A program made the position numbers and the translations under genes. Below the pieces are notes generated by a model. That model worked only from the letters and a program-made list of their open reading frames with translations. It searched no databases and was not told the DNA's origin. 64,000 nt of DNA from Bacteroides salyersiae WAL 10018 = DSM 18765 = JCM 12988 (GTDB taxonomy: Bacteria; Bacteroidota; Bacteroidia; Bacteroidales; Bacteroidaceae): NCBI RefSeq assembly GCF_000381365.1, contig NZ_KB905469.1, positions 62,001 to 126,000 on the forward strand, given 5' to 3'. Below are positions 52,580 to 61,916 of this stretch, one piece after another. Numbering within the stretch: the first letter of the stretch is position 1; every line of letters begins with the position of its first letter.

Positions 52580-53760
52580 TGAAGCTCAATCTTTAAATTA
52601 TCAATTATATTATCAAGAATTATTTTACAATTTTCAAGATTATTACTCTTCACAAATATCTCCCCAATAGCATCATTACTATTCGTAAATGTATGTACCT
52701 CATCTCCATTACGAATAAATAAGTTTATCTCAGAATCTTTAAAATGAGGAATAGAAATTGACTTGACAGTTCCAGAATTACTACTTCTTACCATTTCTGA
52801 TTTCGCAGCGAAAGGAATGACAGATCTTCTTGCAAAAACATCACGAGGATCTTTACCAAGTGCTGTCAGTATAATCATCTCATAATAATTCAAGCCCCAA
52901 AACATACTGGTTATATCAGTAAGTCCATTCGCGCCTCCTCGACCCGTAAGTTCTATTATATAAGCCCTGTTGTCGCGTTCAATAAAATCAATATTGACGG
53001 CACAGTTATCTAGTCCTAATGCTTTTATAGCATTACGGGCCTGCCTATCAACATCGACAGACAACTCTTCATTCATCTTATAGGGCATATAGTGTCCTAT
53101 AGGAACTGCAGTCTTACACATTATTGTCTCATCTCCATGAGGAAGAATAAATAACACTTCGCCATGAAAAACGAAAGCCTGTGCTCCGAATTCTATCCCC
53201 TCAATAAACTCTTCTATGATACAATAATCCTTATGAGTAAACGACATTACCTCACGATATGATGATTCAAGATCAGATACTTCTCGGACAACACAAATAC
53301 CTCTGCTACCTTGAAGATCTGTAGCCTTAAGTATAACAGGGAATGAAAGTTTTCTTACTACATTTCTTAATTCTTCCAAATTGTGAATATTAAAATACCG
53401 TGCAGTTCTAACTCCATTCTTGACTAATAATTCTTTCATCAACAGTTTATTTGATGCTGCCTTAGCAGAAGCATAAGAAAGCCCCGTAAGACCAAGTTGA
53501 TCGCAGCAATAACCTACGCTTTCTAGCCCCATATCGTTACACGATATTGCAATAGCATCTATATTCTCAACTTTGGCTACAGCTAACACCTCTTCAGGAT
53601 GTCCAGGATGTACATTTCGGTAAACTTTATCAGCTATAGGAATACAAGGTCCTTCCATTCCTGTAACAATAGTATATAACCCCATGGCATTGGCAGTCTT
53701 CATAAGATTTAGACACCCCCTACCTGCACCATTAATTAATATTTTCGGAGGATAATTCAT
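52576..53760 (-). CDS. ATP-grasp ligase (second of a pair)
   Basis: The 394-residue protein has a preATP-grasp domain (ILINGAGRGCLNLMKTANAMG) and an ATP-grasp fold. The ATP lysine lies in FPVILKATDLQGSRGI with a flexible Gly-rich loop; IIEEFIEGIEFGAQAF follows. The metal-binding CAVNIDFIE and AYIIELTGRGGANG come next. ATP-grasp enzymes join a carboxylate to an amine or thiol through an acyl phosphate. It shares about the same length and layout with the next gene upstream, but they are not close copies. A likely role is joining an amino or organic acid to an amino sugar. Confidence 0.85.
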   Translation of the reverse strand: MNYPPKILINGAGRGCLNLMKTANAMGLYTIVTGMEGPCIPIADKVYRNVHPGHPEEVLAVAKVENIDAIAISCNDMGLESVGYCCDQLGLTGLSYASAKAASNKLLMKELLVKNGVRTARYFNIHNLEELRNVVRKLSFPVILKATDLQGSRGICVVREVSDLESSYREVMSFTHKDYCIIEEFIEGIEFGAQAFVFHGEVLFILPHGDETIMCKTAVPIGHYMPYKMNEELSVDVDRQARNAIKALGLDNCAVNIDFIERDNRAYIIELTGRGGANGLTDITSMFWGLNYYEMIILTALGKDPRDVFARRSVIPFAAKSEMVRSSNSGTVKSISIPHFKDSEINLFIRNGDEVHTFTNSNDAIGEIFVKSNNLENCKIILDNIIDNLKIELQ

Positions 53761-54944
53761 ACTACAACAATTAAACTATTTATCTTATTCTCATATTTCT
53801 CTATTAACGCATCAATCTCCTCACGTCTATTTGCTTGAATGATAAACTGTCCATAACGATTGAGAGAAGATGTTATCTTATTTATTCTATCACCTGTTTT
53901 CAACTTGATATTAAAAGCAAATATATGTGGCCAATTGATGATACCACATATCTCAGTGTCAATAGCTTTCACTTCTCCCTCAGGCAAAGAGAAAAAGCAA
54001 ACAGCAGATGCTTTTTCTACACGCCCCGTCTTTGTATCTACAGATTCACCAAGAGCAATATGAAGAAGTTGTTCTTCGAGATTAATGCCCGTAGACAGAG
54101 GGGTTAGGATTGAAGTGATATAGTCACCACCTAGGCGAGGGCTAGTCTCAATAACAAAGATACCATGATCGTTAATCTTAAGTTCAGTATGAGAAGGACA
54201 ATTTTCAAACTGCATACATTCCGCTATTTTACAGATGATAGTACAAATCTTCTCACGCTGATCGTCAGTAAGATTCGCAGGCTGTTTGTGCCCTAACTCT
54301 ACGTTATAAGGAAACTCTGTTGTCTTTTTCTCTGTAAACTGAATTACTTCAGATTTACCACCATAATGTAATGATTCGACACTAAACTCACGCCCTTCAA
54401 TAAACTCCTCTACAAGAACAGTTGTAAGACGTGAATTTTCAAGTGCCTCATCTATTGAGATCTGCAGTTCTTCTTTACTACGACATAATTTTACACCTCG
54501 AGAACCAGAATTATCTCGAGGCTTTACGATAATCGGAAAATCCATATCTTCAACTTCATTAGCACTGGATATGAGACGACCTTGTGCACAAGGGATATCA
54601 CCTTCAATAAAACGTTGCTTCATTTGGAATTTATCCGTGGACCAAATGGCAGTCCGTACACTATAGAAAGGAAAGTTTAACTTCTCTGCCACATTAGCCA
54701 TCATAACCAAAGGCTTGTCCGTGGCCGCTGTTACTATCGCTTTTACATTATATTTATGGCAAATTGCAACAGTAGAATTAAAATCTTGCCCATCTACAAC
54801 CTCAAAAACATCACAGCCATCCTTGCAAATAGCATTAGGACATGGATCTATACCTACTACGAATAGCCCCATTTCGTGTGCACGTTCTATGATTGACTTT
54901 TGAAGTTCACCAACTCCAAAAACCATAATAGCTTTTTTATCCAT
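53757..54944 (-). CDS. ATP-grasp ligase (first of a pair)
   Basis: The 395-residue protein opens with a Rossmann-like preATP-grasp domain (AIMVFGVGELQKSIIERA). The ATP-grasp fold follows: FPIIVKPRDNSGSRGVKL, VLVEEFIEGREFSVESL, and ELKINDHGIFVIETSPRLGGDYIT with the metal-binding Glu and Arg. It resembles carboxylate-amine ligases of the PurK/biotin-carboxylase type. Genes before and after overlap it by 4-8 nt, which argues for coordinated production. Carboxylate substrate unknown. Confidence 0.85.
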   Translation of the reverse strand: MDKKAIMVFGVGELQKSIIERAHEMGLFVVGIDPCPNAICKDGCDVFEVVDGQDFNSTVAICHKYNVKAIVTAATDKPLVMMANVAEKLNFPFYSVRTAIWSTDKFQMKQRFIEGDIPCAQGRLISSANEVEDMDFPIIVKPRDNSGSRGVKLCRSKEELQISIDEALENSRLTTVLVEEFIEGREFSVESLHYGGKSEVIQFTEKKTTEFPYNVELGHKQPANLTDDQREKICTIICKIAECMQFENCPSHTELKINDHGIFVIETSPRLGGDYITSILTPLSTGINLEEQLLHIALGESVDTKTGRVEKASAVCFFSLPEGEVKAIDTEICGIINWPHIFAFNIKLKTGDRINKITSSLNRYGQFIIQANRREEIDALIEKYENKINSLIVVV

Positions 54945-56079
54945 ATATTTTCTTAATTCCCTTTTCCACTATATTACAAATTAAGTCTATCTGCTCCATA
55001 GTTAGAGCCGCATACATTGGTAACGTAATCTCATTATCTGTACAATAGTCTGTCTGTGGAAGATTTATCTCTAGTTCTTTGTAGGTAGAAAAGCGATGGG
55101 CAGCAGGATAATGTACCGAAGTCTGGATACCTGCGGCGTGAATATACTCACGAAGAGTATTACGTTTCTCCTTGGTAGAATCAAGAATCACAATCGGAAA
55201 AATATAGTTTGAAACAAATTCTGTACAATCTGCAAACGGAACAGTAATACGAAAGTTTTTAGTAAAACGCTCTACATAATGTTTACGGACAGCAATACGA
55301 GCCTCAAGATCTTCGGGAAGCTTCTTTAATTGTTCAATAGCAATAGCCGCACGGATATCATCCATACGAAAATTGTAACCCAAACAAGTTATATCATACT
55401 CTGTAGCATGGCCGCTGGCACGTTGATAAGACATAGTACTCATGCCATGTGAACGAATCAGACGTGCTTTCTGCGCCATCTCCTCATTATTGGTAATAAA
55501 CATACCACCTTCACCTGTAGAGATATTTTTATTACTAAAGAAAGAAAAGCTTGCACAATCACCGATAGTACCGAGTTTCTTACCTTTATACTCTGAAAGA
55601 GGCCCATGACAAGCATCCTCAATAACCTTGAGATTATACTTCTTTGCAATAGACATTATTGTATCCATATCAGCAGGGAAACCAGCCATATGAACAACAA
55701 TGATGCCCTTGGTACGCGGAGTAATCTTAGCCTCAATATCCTTAGGATCAATATTGATATGTTCAGGACCTACGATATCAGCGAAAACGGGAGTGGCACC
55801 CACGTAGCGAATGCAATTGCAACTAGCTGCAAAAGTAAGCGAAGGACAAATAACCTCATCGCCAGGTCCAAAGCCACAAACCATGCAGCAGACATGAAGT
55901 GAATCGGTACAATTAGACATACTGACCGCATACTTCACTCTCCACATATTGATAAACATTTGTTCAAGCTCTGCATTTTTAGGACCAGTAGAAATCCAAC
56001 CAGACTTGATAGTATCGTAAGCGGCCTGAGCTTCTCTCTCATCGAAGTTCAGATTAAAAAGAGGAATTTGATAAGCCAT
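54937..56079 (-). CDS. DegT/DnrJ/EryC1/StrS sugar aminotransferase
   Basis: The start at 56079 (MAYQIPLFNLNFDEREAQA) follows the Nudix stop by 4 nt and is preferred over 56100. The 380-residue PLP enzyme has DSLHVCCMVCGFGPGDEVI, VIEDACHGPLSEYKGK, and the PLP lysine K184 in FFSNKNISTGEGG. It should put an amino group on a keto sugar nucleotide, most simply the product of the nearby dehydratase. It is distinct from the PglE-like enzyme at the operon end, so two different amino sugars may be made. Confidence 0.9.
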   Translation of the reverse strand: MAYQIPLFNLNFDEREAQAAYDTIKSGWISTGPKNAELEQMFINMWRVKYAVSMSNCTDSLHVCCMVCGFGPGDEVICPSLTFAASCNCIRYVGATPVFADIVGPEHINIDPKDIEAKITPRTKGIIVVHMAGFPADMDTIMSIAKKYNLKVIEDACHGPLSEYKGKKLGTIGDCASFSFFSNKNISTGEGGMFITNNEEMAQKARLIRSHGMSTMSYQRASGHATEYDITCLGYNFRMDDIRAAIAIEQLKKLPEDLEARIAVRKHYVERFTKNFRITVPFADCTEFVSNYIFPIVILDSTKEKRNTLREYIHAAGIQTSVHYPAAHRFSTYKELEINLPQTDYCTDNEITLPMYAALTMEQIDLICNIVEKGIKKIYG

Positions 56080-56083
56080 AATA

Positions 56084-56617
56084 TTATATTTTATTTGCAA
56101 GATATCTCCACAGAGACGCTTGCATTACTGCCTCTACAATGGAGTTTTTTTCTAATAATTCTTTTATTGTATTTTGTTCTACAAGACAAATGCGTATATC
56201 TTCGGACTGTTCGAGATTCTGAGCGGAAATCTTTTTAACACCTTTGGCTATAAAAGTGTAGCACATTGTTGCCATCCCACTCGCATTAGGAGCAGATTCC
56301 CCAAAAGGAATCCACACACCACCTGCATATCCAGTTTCTTCAAGAAGTTCACGTTTTGCAGCTTCAAGAGGTATTTCACCTTGATCAACACATCCTGCAG
56401 GAAGTTCTATACACTCTTTTTGAATGCCATGACGATACTGTTCTTCTAAAACAACCTTACCATCTTCGGTAATAGCAATGACATTGACCCAATCAGAAGT
56501 CTCAACTACATAAAAATCATCAAGTTCAAATTCTGAAGGTTGCTTAATATGGTCTTTGCGAACTTTCAACCATGGGCAGACAAAAACATACACACTTTTC
56601 AGAAGTTTCCACTTCAT
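56084..56617 (-). CDS. Nudix hydrolase
   Basis: The start at 56617 (MKWKLLKSVYVFVCPWLKV) matches ADP-sugar-pyrophosphatase-type starts and avoids the 44-nt overlap that a start at 56686 would give. The 177-residue protein has the full Nudix box: a Gly, five residues, Glu, seven residues, then RELLEETGY. VNVIAITEDGKVVLEEQYRHG and ELPAGCVDQGE precede it. Such enzymes split nucleoside diphosphates linked to sugars. Within the capsule operon it may remove a dead-end or feedback sugar nucleotide. Confidence 0.88.
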   Translation of the reverse strand: MKWKLLKSVYVFVCPWLKVRKDHIKQPSEFELDDFYVVETSDWVNVIAITEDGKVVLEEQYRHGIQKECIELPAGCVDQGEIPLEAAKRELLEETGYAGGVWIPFGESAPNASGMATMCYTFIAKGVKKISAQNLEQSEDIRICLVEQNTIKELLEKNSIVEAVMQASLWRYLANKI

Positions 56618-56642
56618 TAAAATCAATTCAAATTTTACACAT

Positions 56643-57851
56643 TTACATCTTCTGATCAAGGTTCTTTCCCCTTTCTTCGTGCTCAAAGTTCGGGATAAAA
56701 CGTTTGATAGATTCTACAATTTGCGCTTTGGTAAACTCGGGAGAAGCGAATATATCTTCAAGTTCGTCAAAAAAGTGGTTAATTTCTGACATAGAACGAT
56801 GGGCGGTCTCTTCTATGACACCAAGAGCTATAAAACGTCCCATGTCAATTTTCTCTCCAGGAATGTAAAACTCCTCATAAGCCTTCTCACCAGTAGTATC
56901 ACTTTTAAAATATACAACAGGATAAGAGTCAGACTCATAGTTCATATTTGCTGCATAATGTTTTGCTTCAGAATCATCACTACATTCAACCTTTGTAAAC
57001 CCCTCCGCTTTTACGAAGTCATCACAAATAGCAGAAAAAGTAAGCATTTGATCTTCGCCCAACTTTGGAAAAAAGACTTCTCCACCATTACCAAGGACAC
57101 AAGCAAGCATACAAATCTGACCTGACTCTTCTGGTGATACAAAATATCGCTTTACATCGGAGGGGGCAGCAAGAGGTTGTTTCTTTTGGAGACGATGAAT
57201 CCAACCGTCAGGTAATGACCCATTAGAAAAAGCAACATTGGCAAAACGAGCAGTTGTTACTTTAAAATACTGATTGTATGCCATTACAAGATCCTCCATA
57301 ATACGCTTACTAGCCCCCATAATGTTCACAGGGTTAGCTGCCTTATCAGTAGACACGCAAAAAAAATGTTTAGGTGGATATAATGTAAGTAAATCCATCA
57401 AATGCTTTGCCTTGATGTCATTATTCTCAATGAGTGCTTGAACACTATATTTATCTTTTTCGGAACGAACATGCTTATGGGCTGAAAAATTGGCTACAAT
57501 ATCGAATCCTTTTTCCTCACAAAAAATACGTTCAAAAATTGGATCAGCGAAATTGAGTGTATAACAACGGAACTCATCAGGGCAATATAGATCTTTTGTT
57601 GAACGAATGTCACGAACTAGCTCTGCCAAACCATTCTCATTAAGATCAATAACAACAACCGAAGCAGGCTCAAACCGTAATACTGCTTTGATGAAGCTAG
57701 ATCCAATACTACCAGCACCACCTATTACACATACTTTCTTGCCTTTAATCTCTTTTATAAGAATTCTCTTGTTTGCATCAATATCTTTAGCAAACATACT
57801 GACAGGACGAAAAGTTACACTATCAGCAATAAATTTATTGAGGTTGAACAT
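56643..57851 (-). CDS. UDP-N-acetylglucosamine 4,6-dehydratase-like SDR
   Basis: The 402-residue extended short-chain dehydrogenase has the NAD-binding loop GGAGSIGS at 44-51. Its active site is of the FlaA1/PglF/CapD type: Thr168-Asp169 in VSTDKAANP, with Met178 in place of the usual Tyr and Lys182 (NIMGASKRIM). NFSAHKHVRSEKD is also characteristic. It lacks the membrane domain of PglF or CapD. The product, a UDP-4-keto-6-deoxy sugar, would feed the aminotransferases of this operon. Confidence 0.88.
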   Translation of the reverse strand: MFNLNKFIADSVTFRPVSMFAKDIDANKRILIKEIKGKKVCVIGGAGSIGSSFIKAVLRFEPASVVVIDLNENGLAELVRDIRSTKDLYCPDEFRCYTLNFADPIFERIFCEEKGFDIVANFSAHKHVRSEKDKYSVQALIENNDIKAKHLMDLLTLYPPKHFFCVSTDKAANPVNIMGASKRIMEDLVMAYNQYFKVTTARFANVAFSNGSLPDGWIHRLQKKQPLAAPSDVKRYFVSPEESGQICMLACVLGNGGEVFFPKLGEDQMLTFSAICDDFVKAEGFTKVECSDDSEAKHYAANMNYESDSYPVVYFKSDTTGEKAYEEFYIPGEKIDMGRFIALGVIEETAHRSMSEINHFFDELEDIFASPEFTKAQIVESIKRFIPNFEHEERGKNLDQKM

Positions 57852-58067
57852 ACTCTTTTATAATATATGATCAGTATTTAATTGATCCCAAGCGTTATTA
57901 CATCTATTGGCATCGCAATTATTTATCCAAATATTAGCTTTATAAAAGTTACTAAAAAAGAAGGTAATGTATTCTTAACCATTATTTTGCTAATCATAAA
58001 ACATATGTGTTAGTATTTGTATTTTATGGTTATAAAATACAACTTTCTCAAAACAAGAACGTACTTA

Positions 58068-60509
58068 CTACTTATCATAAAAAAAACGAGAAAATAACTT
58101 TTTAAAACCTTTTATTTTTTTATGTTTATGAACTTCATTTCCATAACCATAGCCGTAACCATAGCCGTAACCATAGCCATAACCGTAGCCCTTATGGTCT
58201 GAAGGAATGCCATTCAATATCACGGACATATTACGAAGCTGTTCCTGACGGTACATATTCTCCAATTCAGGCAATTGACGACGATCCATCATACCCGAAC
58301 GAACAACGAAAATGGTAAGATCGGTTACACGATTGACAATAGAAGCATCGGCCACCATACCGGCAGGAACATTGTCAACAATAATATAATCATAACGTTT
58401 ACGAAGTTCTGCTATCAGACGATCAAAACGCTCGCTCAACAACAATTCGGCAGGATTGGGAGGAACAGGACCGGAGAAGATGACATCCAATTTATCATAC
58501 TCCTCACTCCTACCTACAATATCATCCAACTTATCCGTACTCCCCGAAAGGTAATGTGTCAACCCCATACGGTTGGAGGAATTAGAAAAAATACCACTCA
58601 AGGTACCTTTACGGATATCAACATCAATTAAGACAACTTTTTTATTTGTCTGAGCGATACTCATGGCAAGGTTACTTGAAACAAAAGTCTTACCTGCTCC
58701 AGGATTGGCAGAAGTAAACATGACCACCTGTAACTTTTCAGACTTCACGCGCATAAAGTCCATGTTCGTACGGATGATACGGAAAGCTTCGGAAACCGAA
58801 TCACGACTGTTCTCACGGACAACAATACCATCCGAATCCTCACCCTTATTATTGCCGTGACGGGGAATATTGCCTAAGAAAGGAATAGTAAGCACTCCAT
58901 CCAATTCCTTACGAGTACGAACCTTGGTATCAGTCACATTCAACAACCAAAATACACCTACAGGAATAGCTAATCCTAAAACAATGGAAGCCAAGAAAAT
59001 TGTCATTGTTTTAGGTGCCACCGGAGCACTGCTACCCGAAGCAGCATCTATGATACGGGCATTACTCTCGGTAATAGCCTGTGTCAAGGCATTCTCCTCA
59101 CGCTTATTCAACAAGTAAAGATAAAGTTCCTCCTTGATCTTCTGCTGACGCTCCACTGTAAGTACATATTTCTGCTGGGCAGGCACAGCCTCAATTCGCT
59201 TCGTGGTCTGTTCTTCCTGTTCACGGATATTCTTTAATTGGATATTCAGACCGACAATCAGATTATCCACCGAACGGATAATCGTCTGCTTCATGGCACT
59301 CAAAGAGTTATTCAAATCCATCACAATCGGATTCTTACTGCTACTACCTACTACCAATTTATCGCGTTTTAATAAAACATCATTATATTCTTTAATTTGA
59401 GACTCAACACTGTTATCCGATATACCGGTATTGGCAGGAATCAGATCCGAACTTTTCTGAGGATCCGTCAAATACTCTTTAATATATTTGGCAATACTCA
59501 ACTGGTTCTCCAGACTAAGTCCCTCCTGCTGATAACGACTCGTATTGGCAAGATACATACCCGTCTCGGAAGTGATGTCCGTCAACAGATTCTCGCGTTT
59601 AAAACTTTCAATATTGGCATCCACACTACCCAATTCACGTTCGATGATAATCAGACGTTCATTAATGAATTTGGAGGTATTTACCGCTATCTGGTTCTTG
59701 TCATTGATCACATCTTCATTATAGACGGCAATAAGCATATTCAGAATATCTTCTGCGCGGGCAGTGGATACATCATCCAAAACCAGGTTGATAATAGTTG
59801 TTGTTTTACCGGCAAGAGAAACTTTCAACCTGCCACGATACCCTTCGATGATACCCTCCAAATTGGATTTAACCACATTTACGGGCTTACCATAAAATAC
59901 ATCTGTATAATATAACGTAGGGGTAATTACCATCGGACCGATCGGAGTAGAAACCGTATCATTCAGATGTACATCCAAAACCTCTTCCGAACGGACTCCC
60001 CCACCACCTACAGCTAAAGAAAAACCAGAAAGACGTACCGTAGCGGAATCAACAGGAGTAACCACTACTTTTATAACCTGACGCTCCTCCGCCTCAGGAA
60101 AAGAAACTGTTACCGGAGCATGGGTGTAAAGTTCATCATTACGCAGACCATTCTTCACTTGATAACTCATATCCAAATGCAGACGCCGGGCAACCTCTTC
60201 CATCAGATGACGGGATTGGAAAACAAGTACTTCATTGTCTACATTACGTTTACCACCCAAAAGAGAAAGGTCGGAAAAAGCCGCCGATTCACTCATTCCA
60301 CCACCCTTAGAATCATCGCGGATAAGAACGGATGCCTTACGGCTGTATATTTTAGAAGAAGATTTCAGATAAAAGAAAGCTACCCCACCACAGACCAGAA
60401 CAGACAGTACGAACCAGTACCAATTAGCTAATATAAGATGGAAGATATCAGAGATATTAATTTCCGACTCCTGTTTGCGGACATCATTGTTTTTGTATTC
60501 AGTATTCAT
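58068..60509 (-). CDS. wzc: Wzc-like polysaccharide chain-length protein and BY-kinase
   Basis: The 813-residue protein has a Wzz domain with two membrane segments (near WYWFVLSVLVCGGVAFFYL at 31-49 and MTIFLASIVLGLAIPVGVFWL around 500). A long coiled-coil periplasmic part lies between them. The cytoplasmic tyrosine kinase has Walker A ANPGAGKTFVSSN near 606, Walker A' VVLIDVDIRKG and Walker B YDYIIVDNVPAG. The tail has eight GY pairs followed by HKHKKIKGF. These tyrosines are the expected phosphorylation sites. With the Wza-like protein upstream it controls export and chain length of the capsule. Confidence 0.95.
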   Translation of the reverse strand: MNTEYKNNDVRKQESEINISDIFHLILANWYWFVLSVLVCGGVAFFYLKSSSKIYSRKASVLIRDDSKGGGMSESAAFSDLSLLGGKRNVDNEVLVFQSRHLMEEVARRLHLDMSYQVKNGLRNDELYTHAPVTVSFPEAEERQVIKVVVTPVDSATVRLSGFSLAVGGGGVRSEEVLDVHLNDTVSTPIGPMVITPTLYYTDVFYGKPVNVVKSNLEGIIEGYRGRLKVSLAGKTTTIINLVLDDVSTARAEDILNMLIAVYNEDVINDKNQIAVNTSKFINERLIIIERELGSVDANIESFKRENLLTDITSETGMYLANTSRYQQEGLSLENQLSIAKYIKEYLTDPQKSSDLIPANTGISDNSVESQIKEYNDVLLKRDKLVVGSSSKNPIVMDLNNSLSAMKQTIIRSVDNLIVGLNIQLKNIREQEEQTTKRIEAVPAQQKYVLTVERQQKIKEELYLYLLNKREENALTQAITESNARIIDAASGSSAPVAPKTMTIFLASIVLGLAIPVGVFWLLNVTDTKVRTRKELDGVLTIPFLGNIPRHGNNKGEDSDGIVVRENSRDSVSEAFRIIRTNMDFMRVKSEKLQVVMFTSANPGAGKTFVSSNLAMSIAQTNKKVVLIDVDIRKGTLSGIFSNSSNRMGLTHYLSGSTDKLDDIVGRSEEYDKLDVIFSGPVPPNPAELLLSERFDRLIAELRKRYDYIIVDNVPAGMVADASIVNRVTDLTIFVVRSGMMDRRQLPELENMYRQEQLRNMSVILNGIPSDHKGYGYGYGYGYGYGYGYGNEVHKHKKIKGFKKLFSRFFYDK
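58135..58195 (-). repeat. Short-period tandem repeat encoding the Gly-Tyr tail
   Basis: Alternating CCATAGCCG and CCATAACC words (12-nt periodicity) encode eight Gly-Tyr pairs in the Wzc-like tail. The in-frame period of 6 or 12 nt means slippage would change the number of tyrosines without breaking the gene. Confidence 0.75.
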
Positions 60510-60528
60510 TATTCTCTTTATATCCGGA

Positions 60529-61320
60529 TTATTTAAACATAGTTACCATTAAAGAAGTAATGGAAGCCAATACCGAAACGGCGGACAACCAAACGCCCAC
60601 AGAGTTATTGGAGTTGATACGGCTCTGACCAGTCTTGGCTTTATTGGGTTCTACATACACAATATCATTCTGTTGTAAATAATAGCAGGGAGACTGAAAA
60701 ATATCGGAAGAGCGAAGGTCATGATACAATATACGCCGTTTGCCGTCTTTTTCACGGATAACAGCCACACGGTCGCGACGGCCATAAATAGTCAAATCAC
60801 CGGCCATACTCAAAGCTTCCAATAAAGTAATGCGGTCACCGGAAATATCAAATGTACCCGGTCGGGCTACTTCACCCATCACAGAAACTTTAAAGTTCAA
60901 AAACTGAACAGTGACGATAGGATCCTTGATCAGATCCTCATTCATTAATTTTTGTTTTATCAACTCCGTCACTTGCATACGGGTCAATCCCTCCACATGA
61001 AGCCTTCCTAAAATAGGAAAGTCAATATCGCCATTCTGATCAACAAGATAACCTAACAAACGTTGCTGTCCAGAAGTTGTACTACCTATTTGATAAGTAA
61101 CTACAGGCATATTAAACGGTAACGCCAACTCCGGGTCTTTACTATTCACCAAAATAGCCAATAGGTCATCCTTATGAATGATTACCTCATAGTTCTTATC
61201 AATAACCTCCTCTTTCAGAGAAGCGATATCCTGCAAATAAAGTACCTCTTTGGGGGCAGAGCAGGATGCCAAAATCGCCAACAAACACAGCAAACATTTA
61301 TACAAAAATCTCATTCTCAT
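60529..61320 (-). CDS. wza: Wza-like polysaccharide export lipoprotein
   Basis: The start at 61320 (MRMRFLYKCLLCLLAILASC) gives a lipoprotein signal with LASC lipobox; a frame to 61347 adds nine residues with no benefit. The 263-residue protein has a Poly_export domain (EVIIHKDDLLAILVNSKDPEL, GDIDFPILGRLHVEG) and an SLBB domain (VSVMGEVARPGTFDI). A hydrophobic segment comes at the C-terminus (VGVWLSAVSVLASITSLMVTMF). It should form the outer-membrane channel for the capsule. It lies between upxZ and the Wzc-like gene. Confidence 0.93.
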   Translation of the reverse strand: MRMRFLYKCLLCLLAILASCSAPKEVLYLQDIASLKEEVIDKNYEVIIHKDDLLAILVNSKDPELALPFNMPVVTYQIGSTTSGQQRLLGYLVDQNGDIDFPILGRLHVEGLTRMQVTELIKQKLMNEDLIKDPIVTVQFLNFKVSVMGEVARPGTFDISGDRITLLEALSMAGDLTIYGRRDRVAVIREKDGKRRILYHDLRSSDIFQSPCYYLQQNDIVYVEPNKAKTGQSRINSNNSVGVWLSAVSVLASITSLMVTMFK

Positions 61321-61362
61321 TACAATATCTATTAAATGATTCCGCAAAAATTACAATACGCC

Positions 61363-61848
61363 TTACTCTACAACCTCCCAATCAGGCCAAGGATTGGCTT
61401 CCAGACTTTCCAAATAATCGGAAACTTCACATTCCGCCTTAGTCCATTCACGACCGGTCCAACTGTTCATAATTGCATGTGCTTCCCGAGCCAGATCTTC
61501 ATCAAAAACTTCACTATAACAAGCCACCAAAAGCTGACACTTTAGCAAAGAAGCAGAAAGCTGTCCAAGCAATTGCCAACTACGGTCAAGCAAAGACTGG
61601 ATTTTCAGATTTTTATTACCATGATCATAGATGGTAGCATGATAGGCCGTCAATAAAACATAGCAACGTTGTGCCTCTTCTTCAACATTGGAACCTCGCA
61701 ACACAAAAAGCGCCTCAGCCTGACGGTAAACTTCTGTATTGAGTGCACAAAATTCATTGGAATAAAGAGGAGTCCCGTCAAAACCCATATTAAGAAGATC
61801 ACGGGTTATACGGTACAAAGTATCAATTTGTGATTGAAAAGACAACAT
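61363..61848 (-). CDS. upxZ: UpxZ-type inhibitor of other capsule loci
   Basis: The 161-residue, mostly helical protein (SQIDTLYRITRDLLNMGFDG, AEALFVLRGSNVEEEAQRCY, EANPWPDWEVVE) lies in the second position after upxY, where UpxZ proteins are always found in Bacteroides capsule operons. In Bacteroides fragilis these proteins block the UpxY antiterminators of other loci, so one capsule dominates. The identification rests on position, size and general sequence character. Confidence 0.87.
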   Translation of the reverse strand: MLSFQSQIDTLYRITRDLLNMGFDGTPLYSNEFCALNTEVYRQAEALFVLRGSNVEEEAQRCYVLLTAYHATIYDHGNKNLKIQSLLDRSWQLLGQLSASLLKCQLLVACYSEVFDEDLAREAHAIMNSWTGREWTKAECEVSDYLESLEANPWPDWEVVE

Positions 61849-61916
61849 ATAGATAAATTTACAATTAGATGATTTACAGTGGACTATTGATGAAAAATAG
61901 AAAATGAACCGGCTTC

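Noticed and set aside
50714..56079. Complete legionaminic or pseudaminic acid pathway
   Set aside because: The CBS-nucleotidyltransferase resembles PtmE, and an aminotransferase and acetyltransferase are present, but no NeuB-type synthase, epimerase or CMP-sugar synthetase is found.
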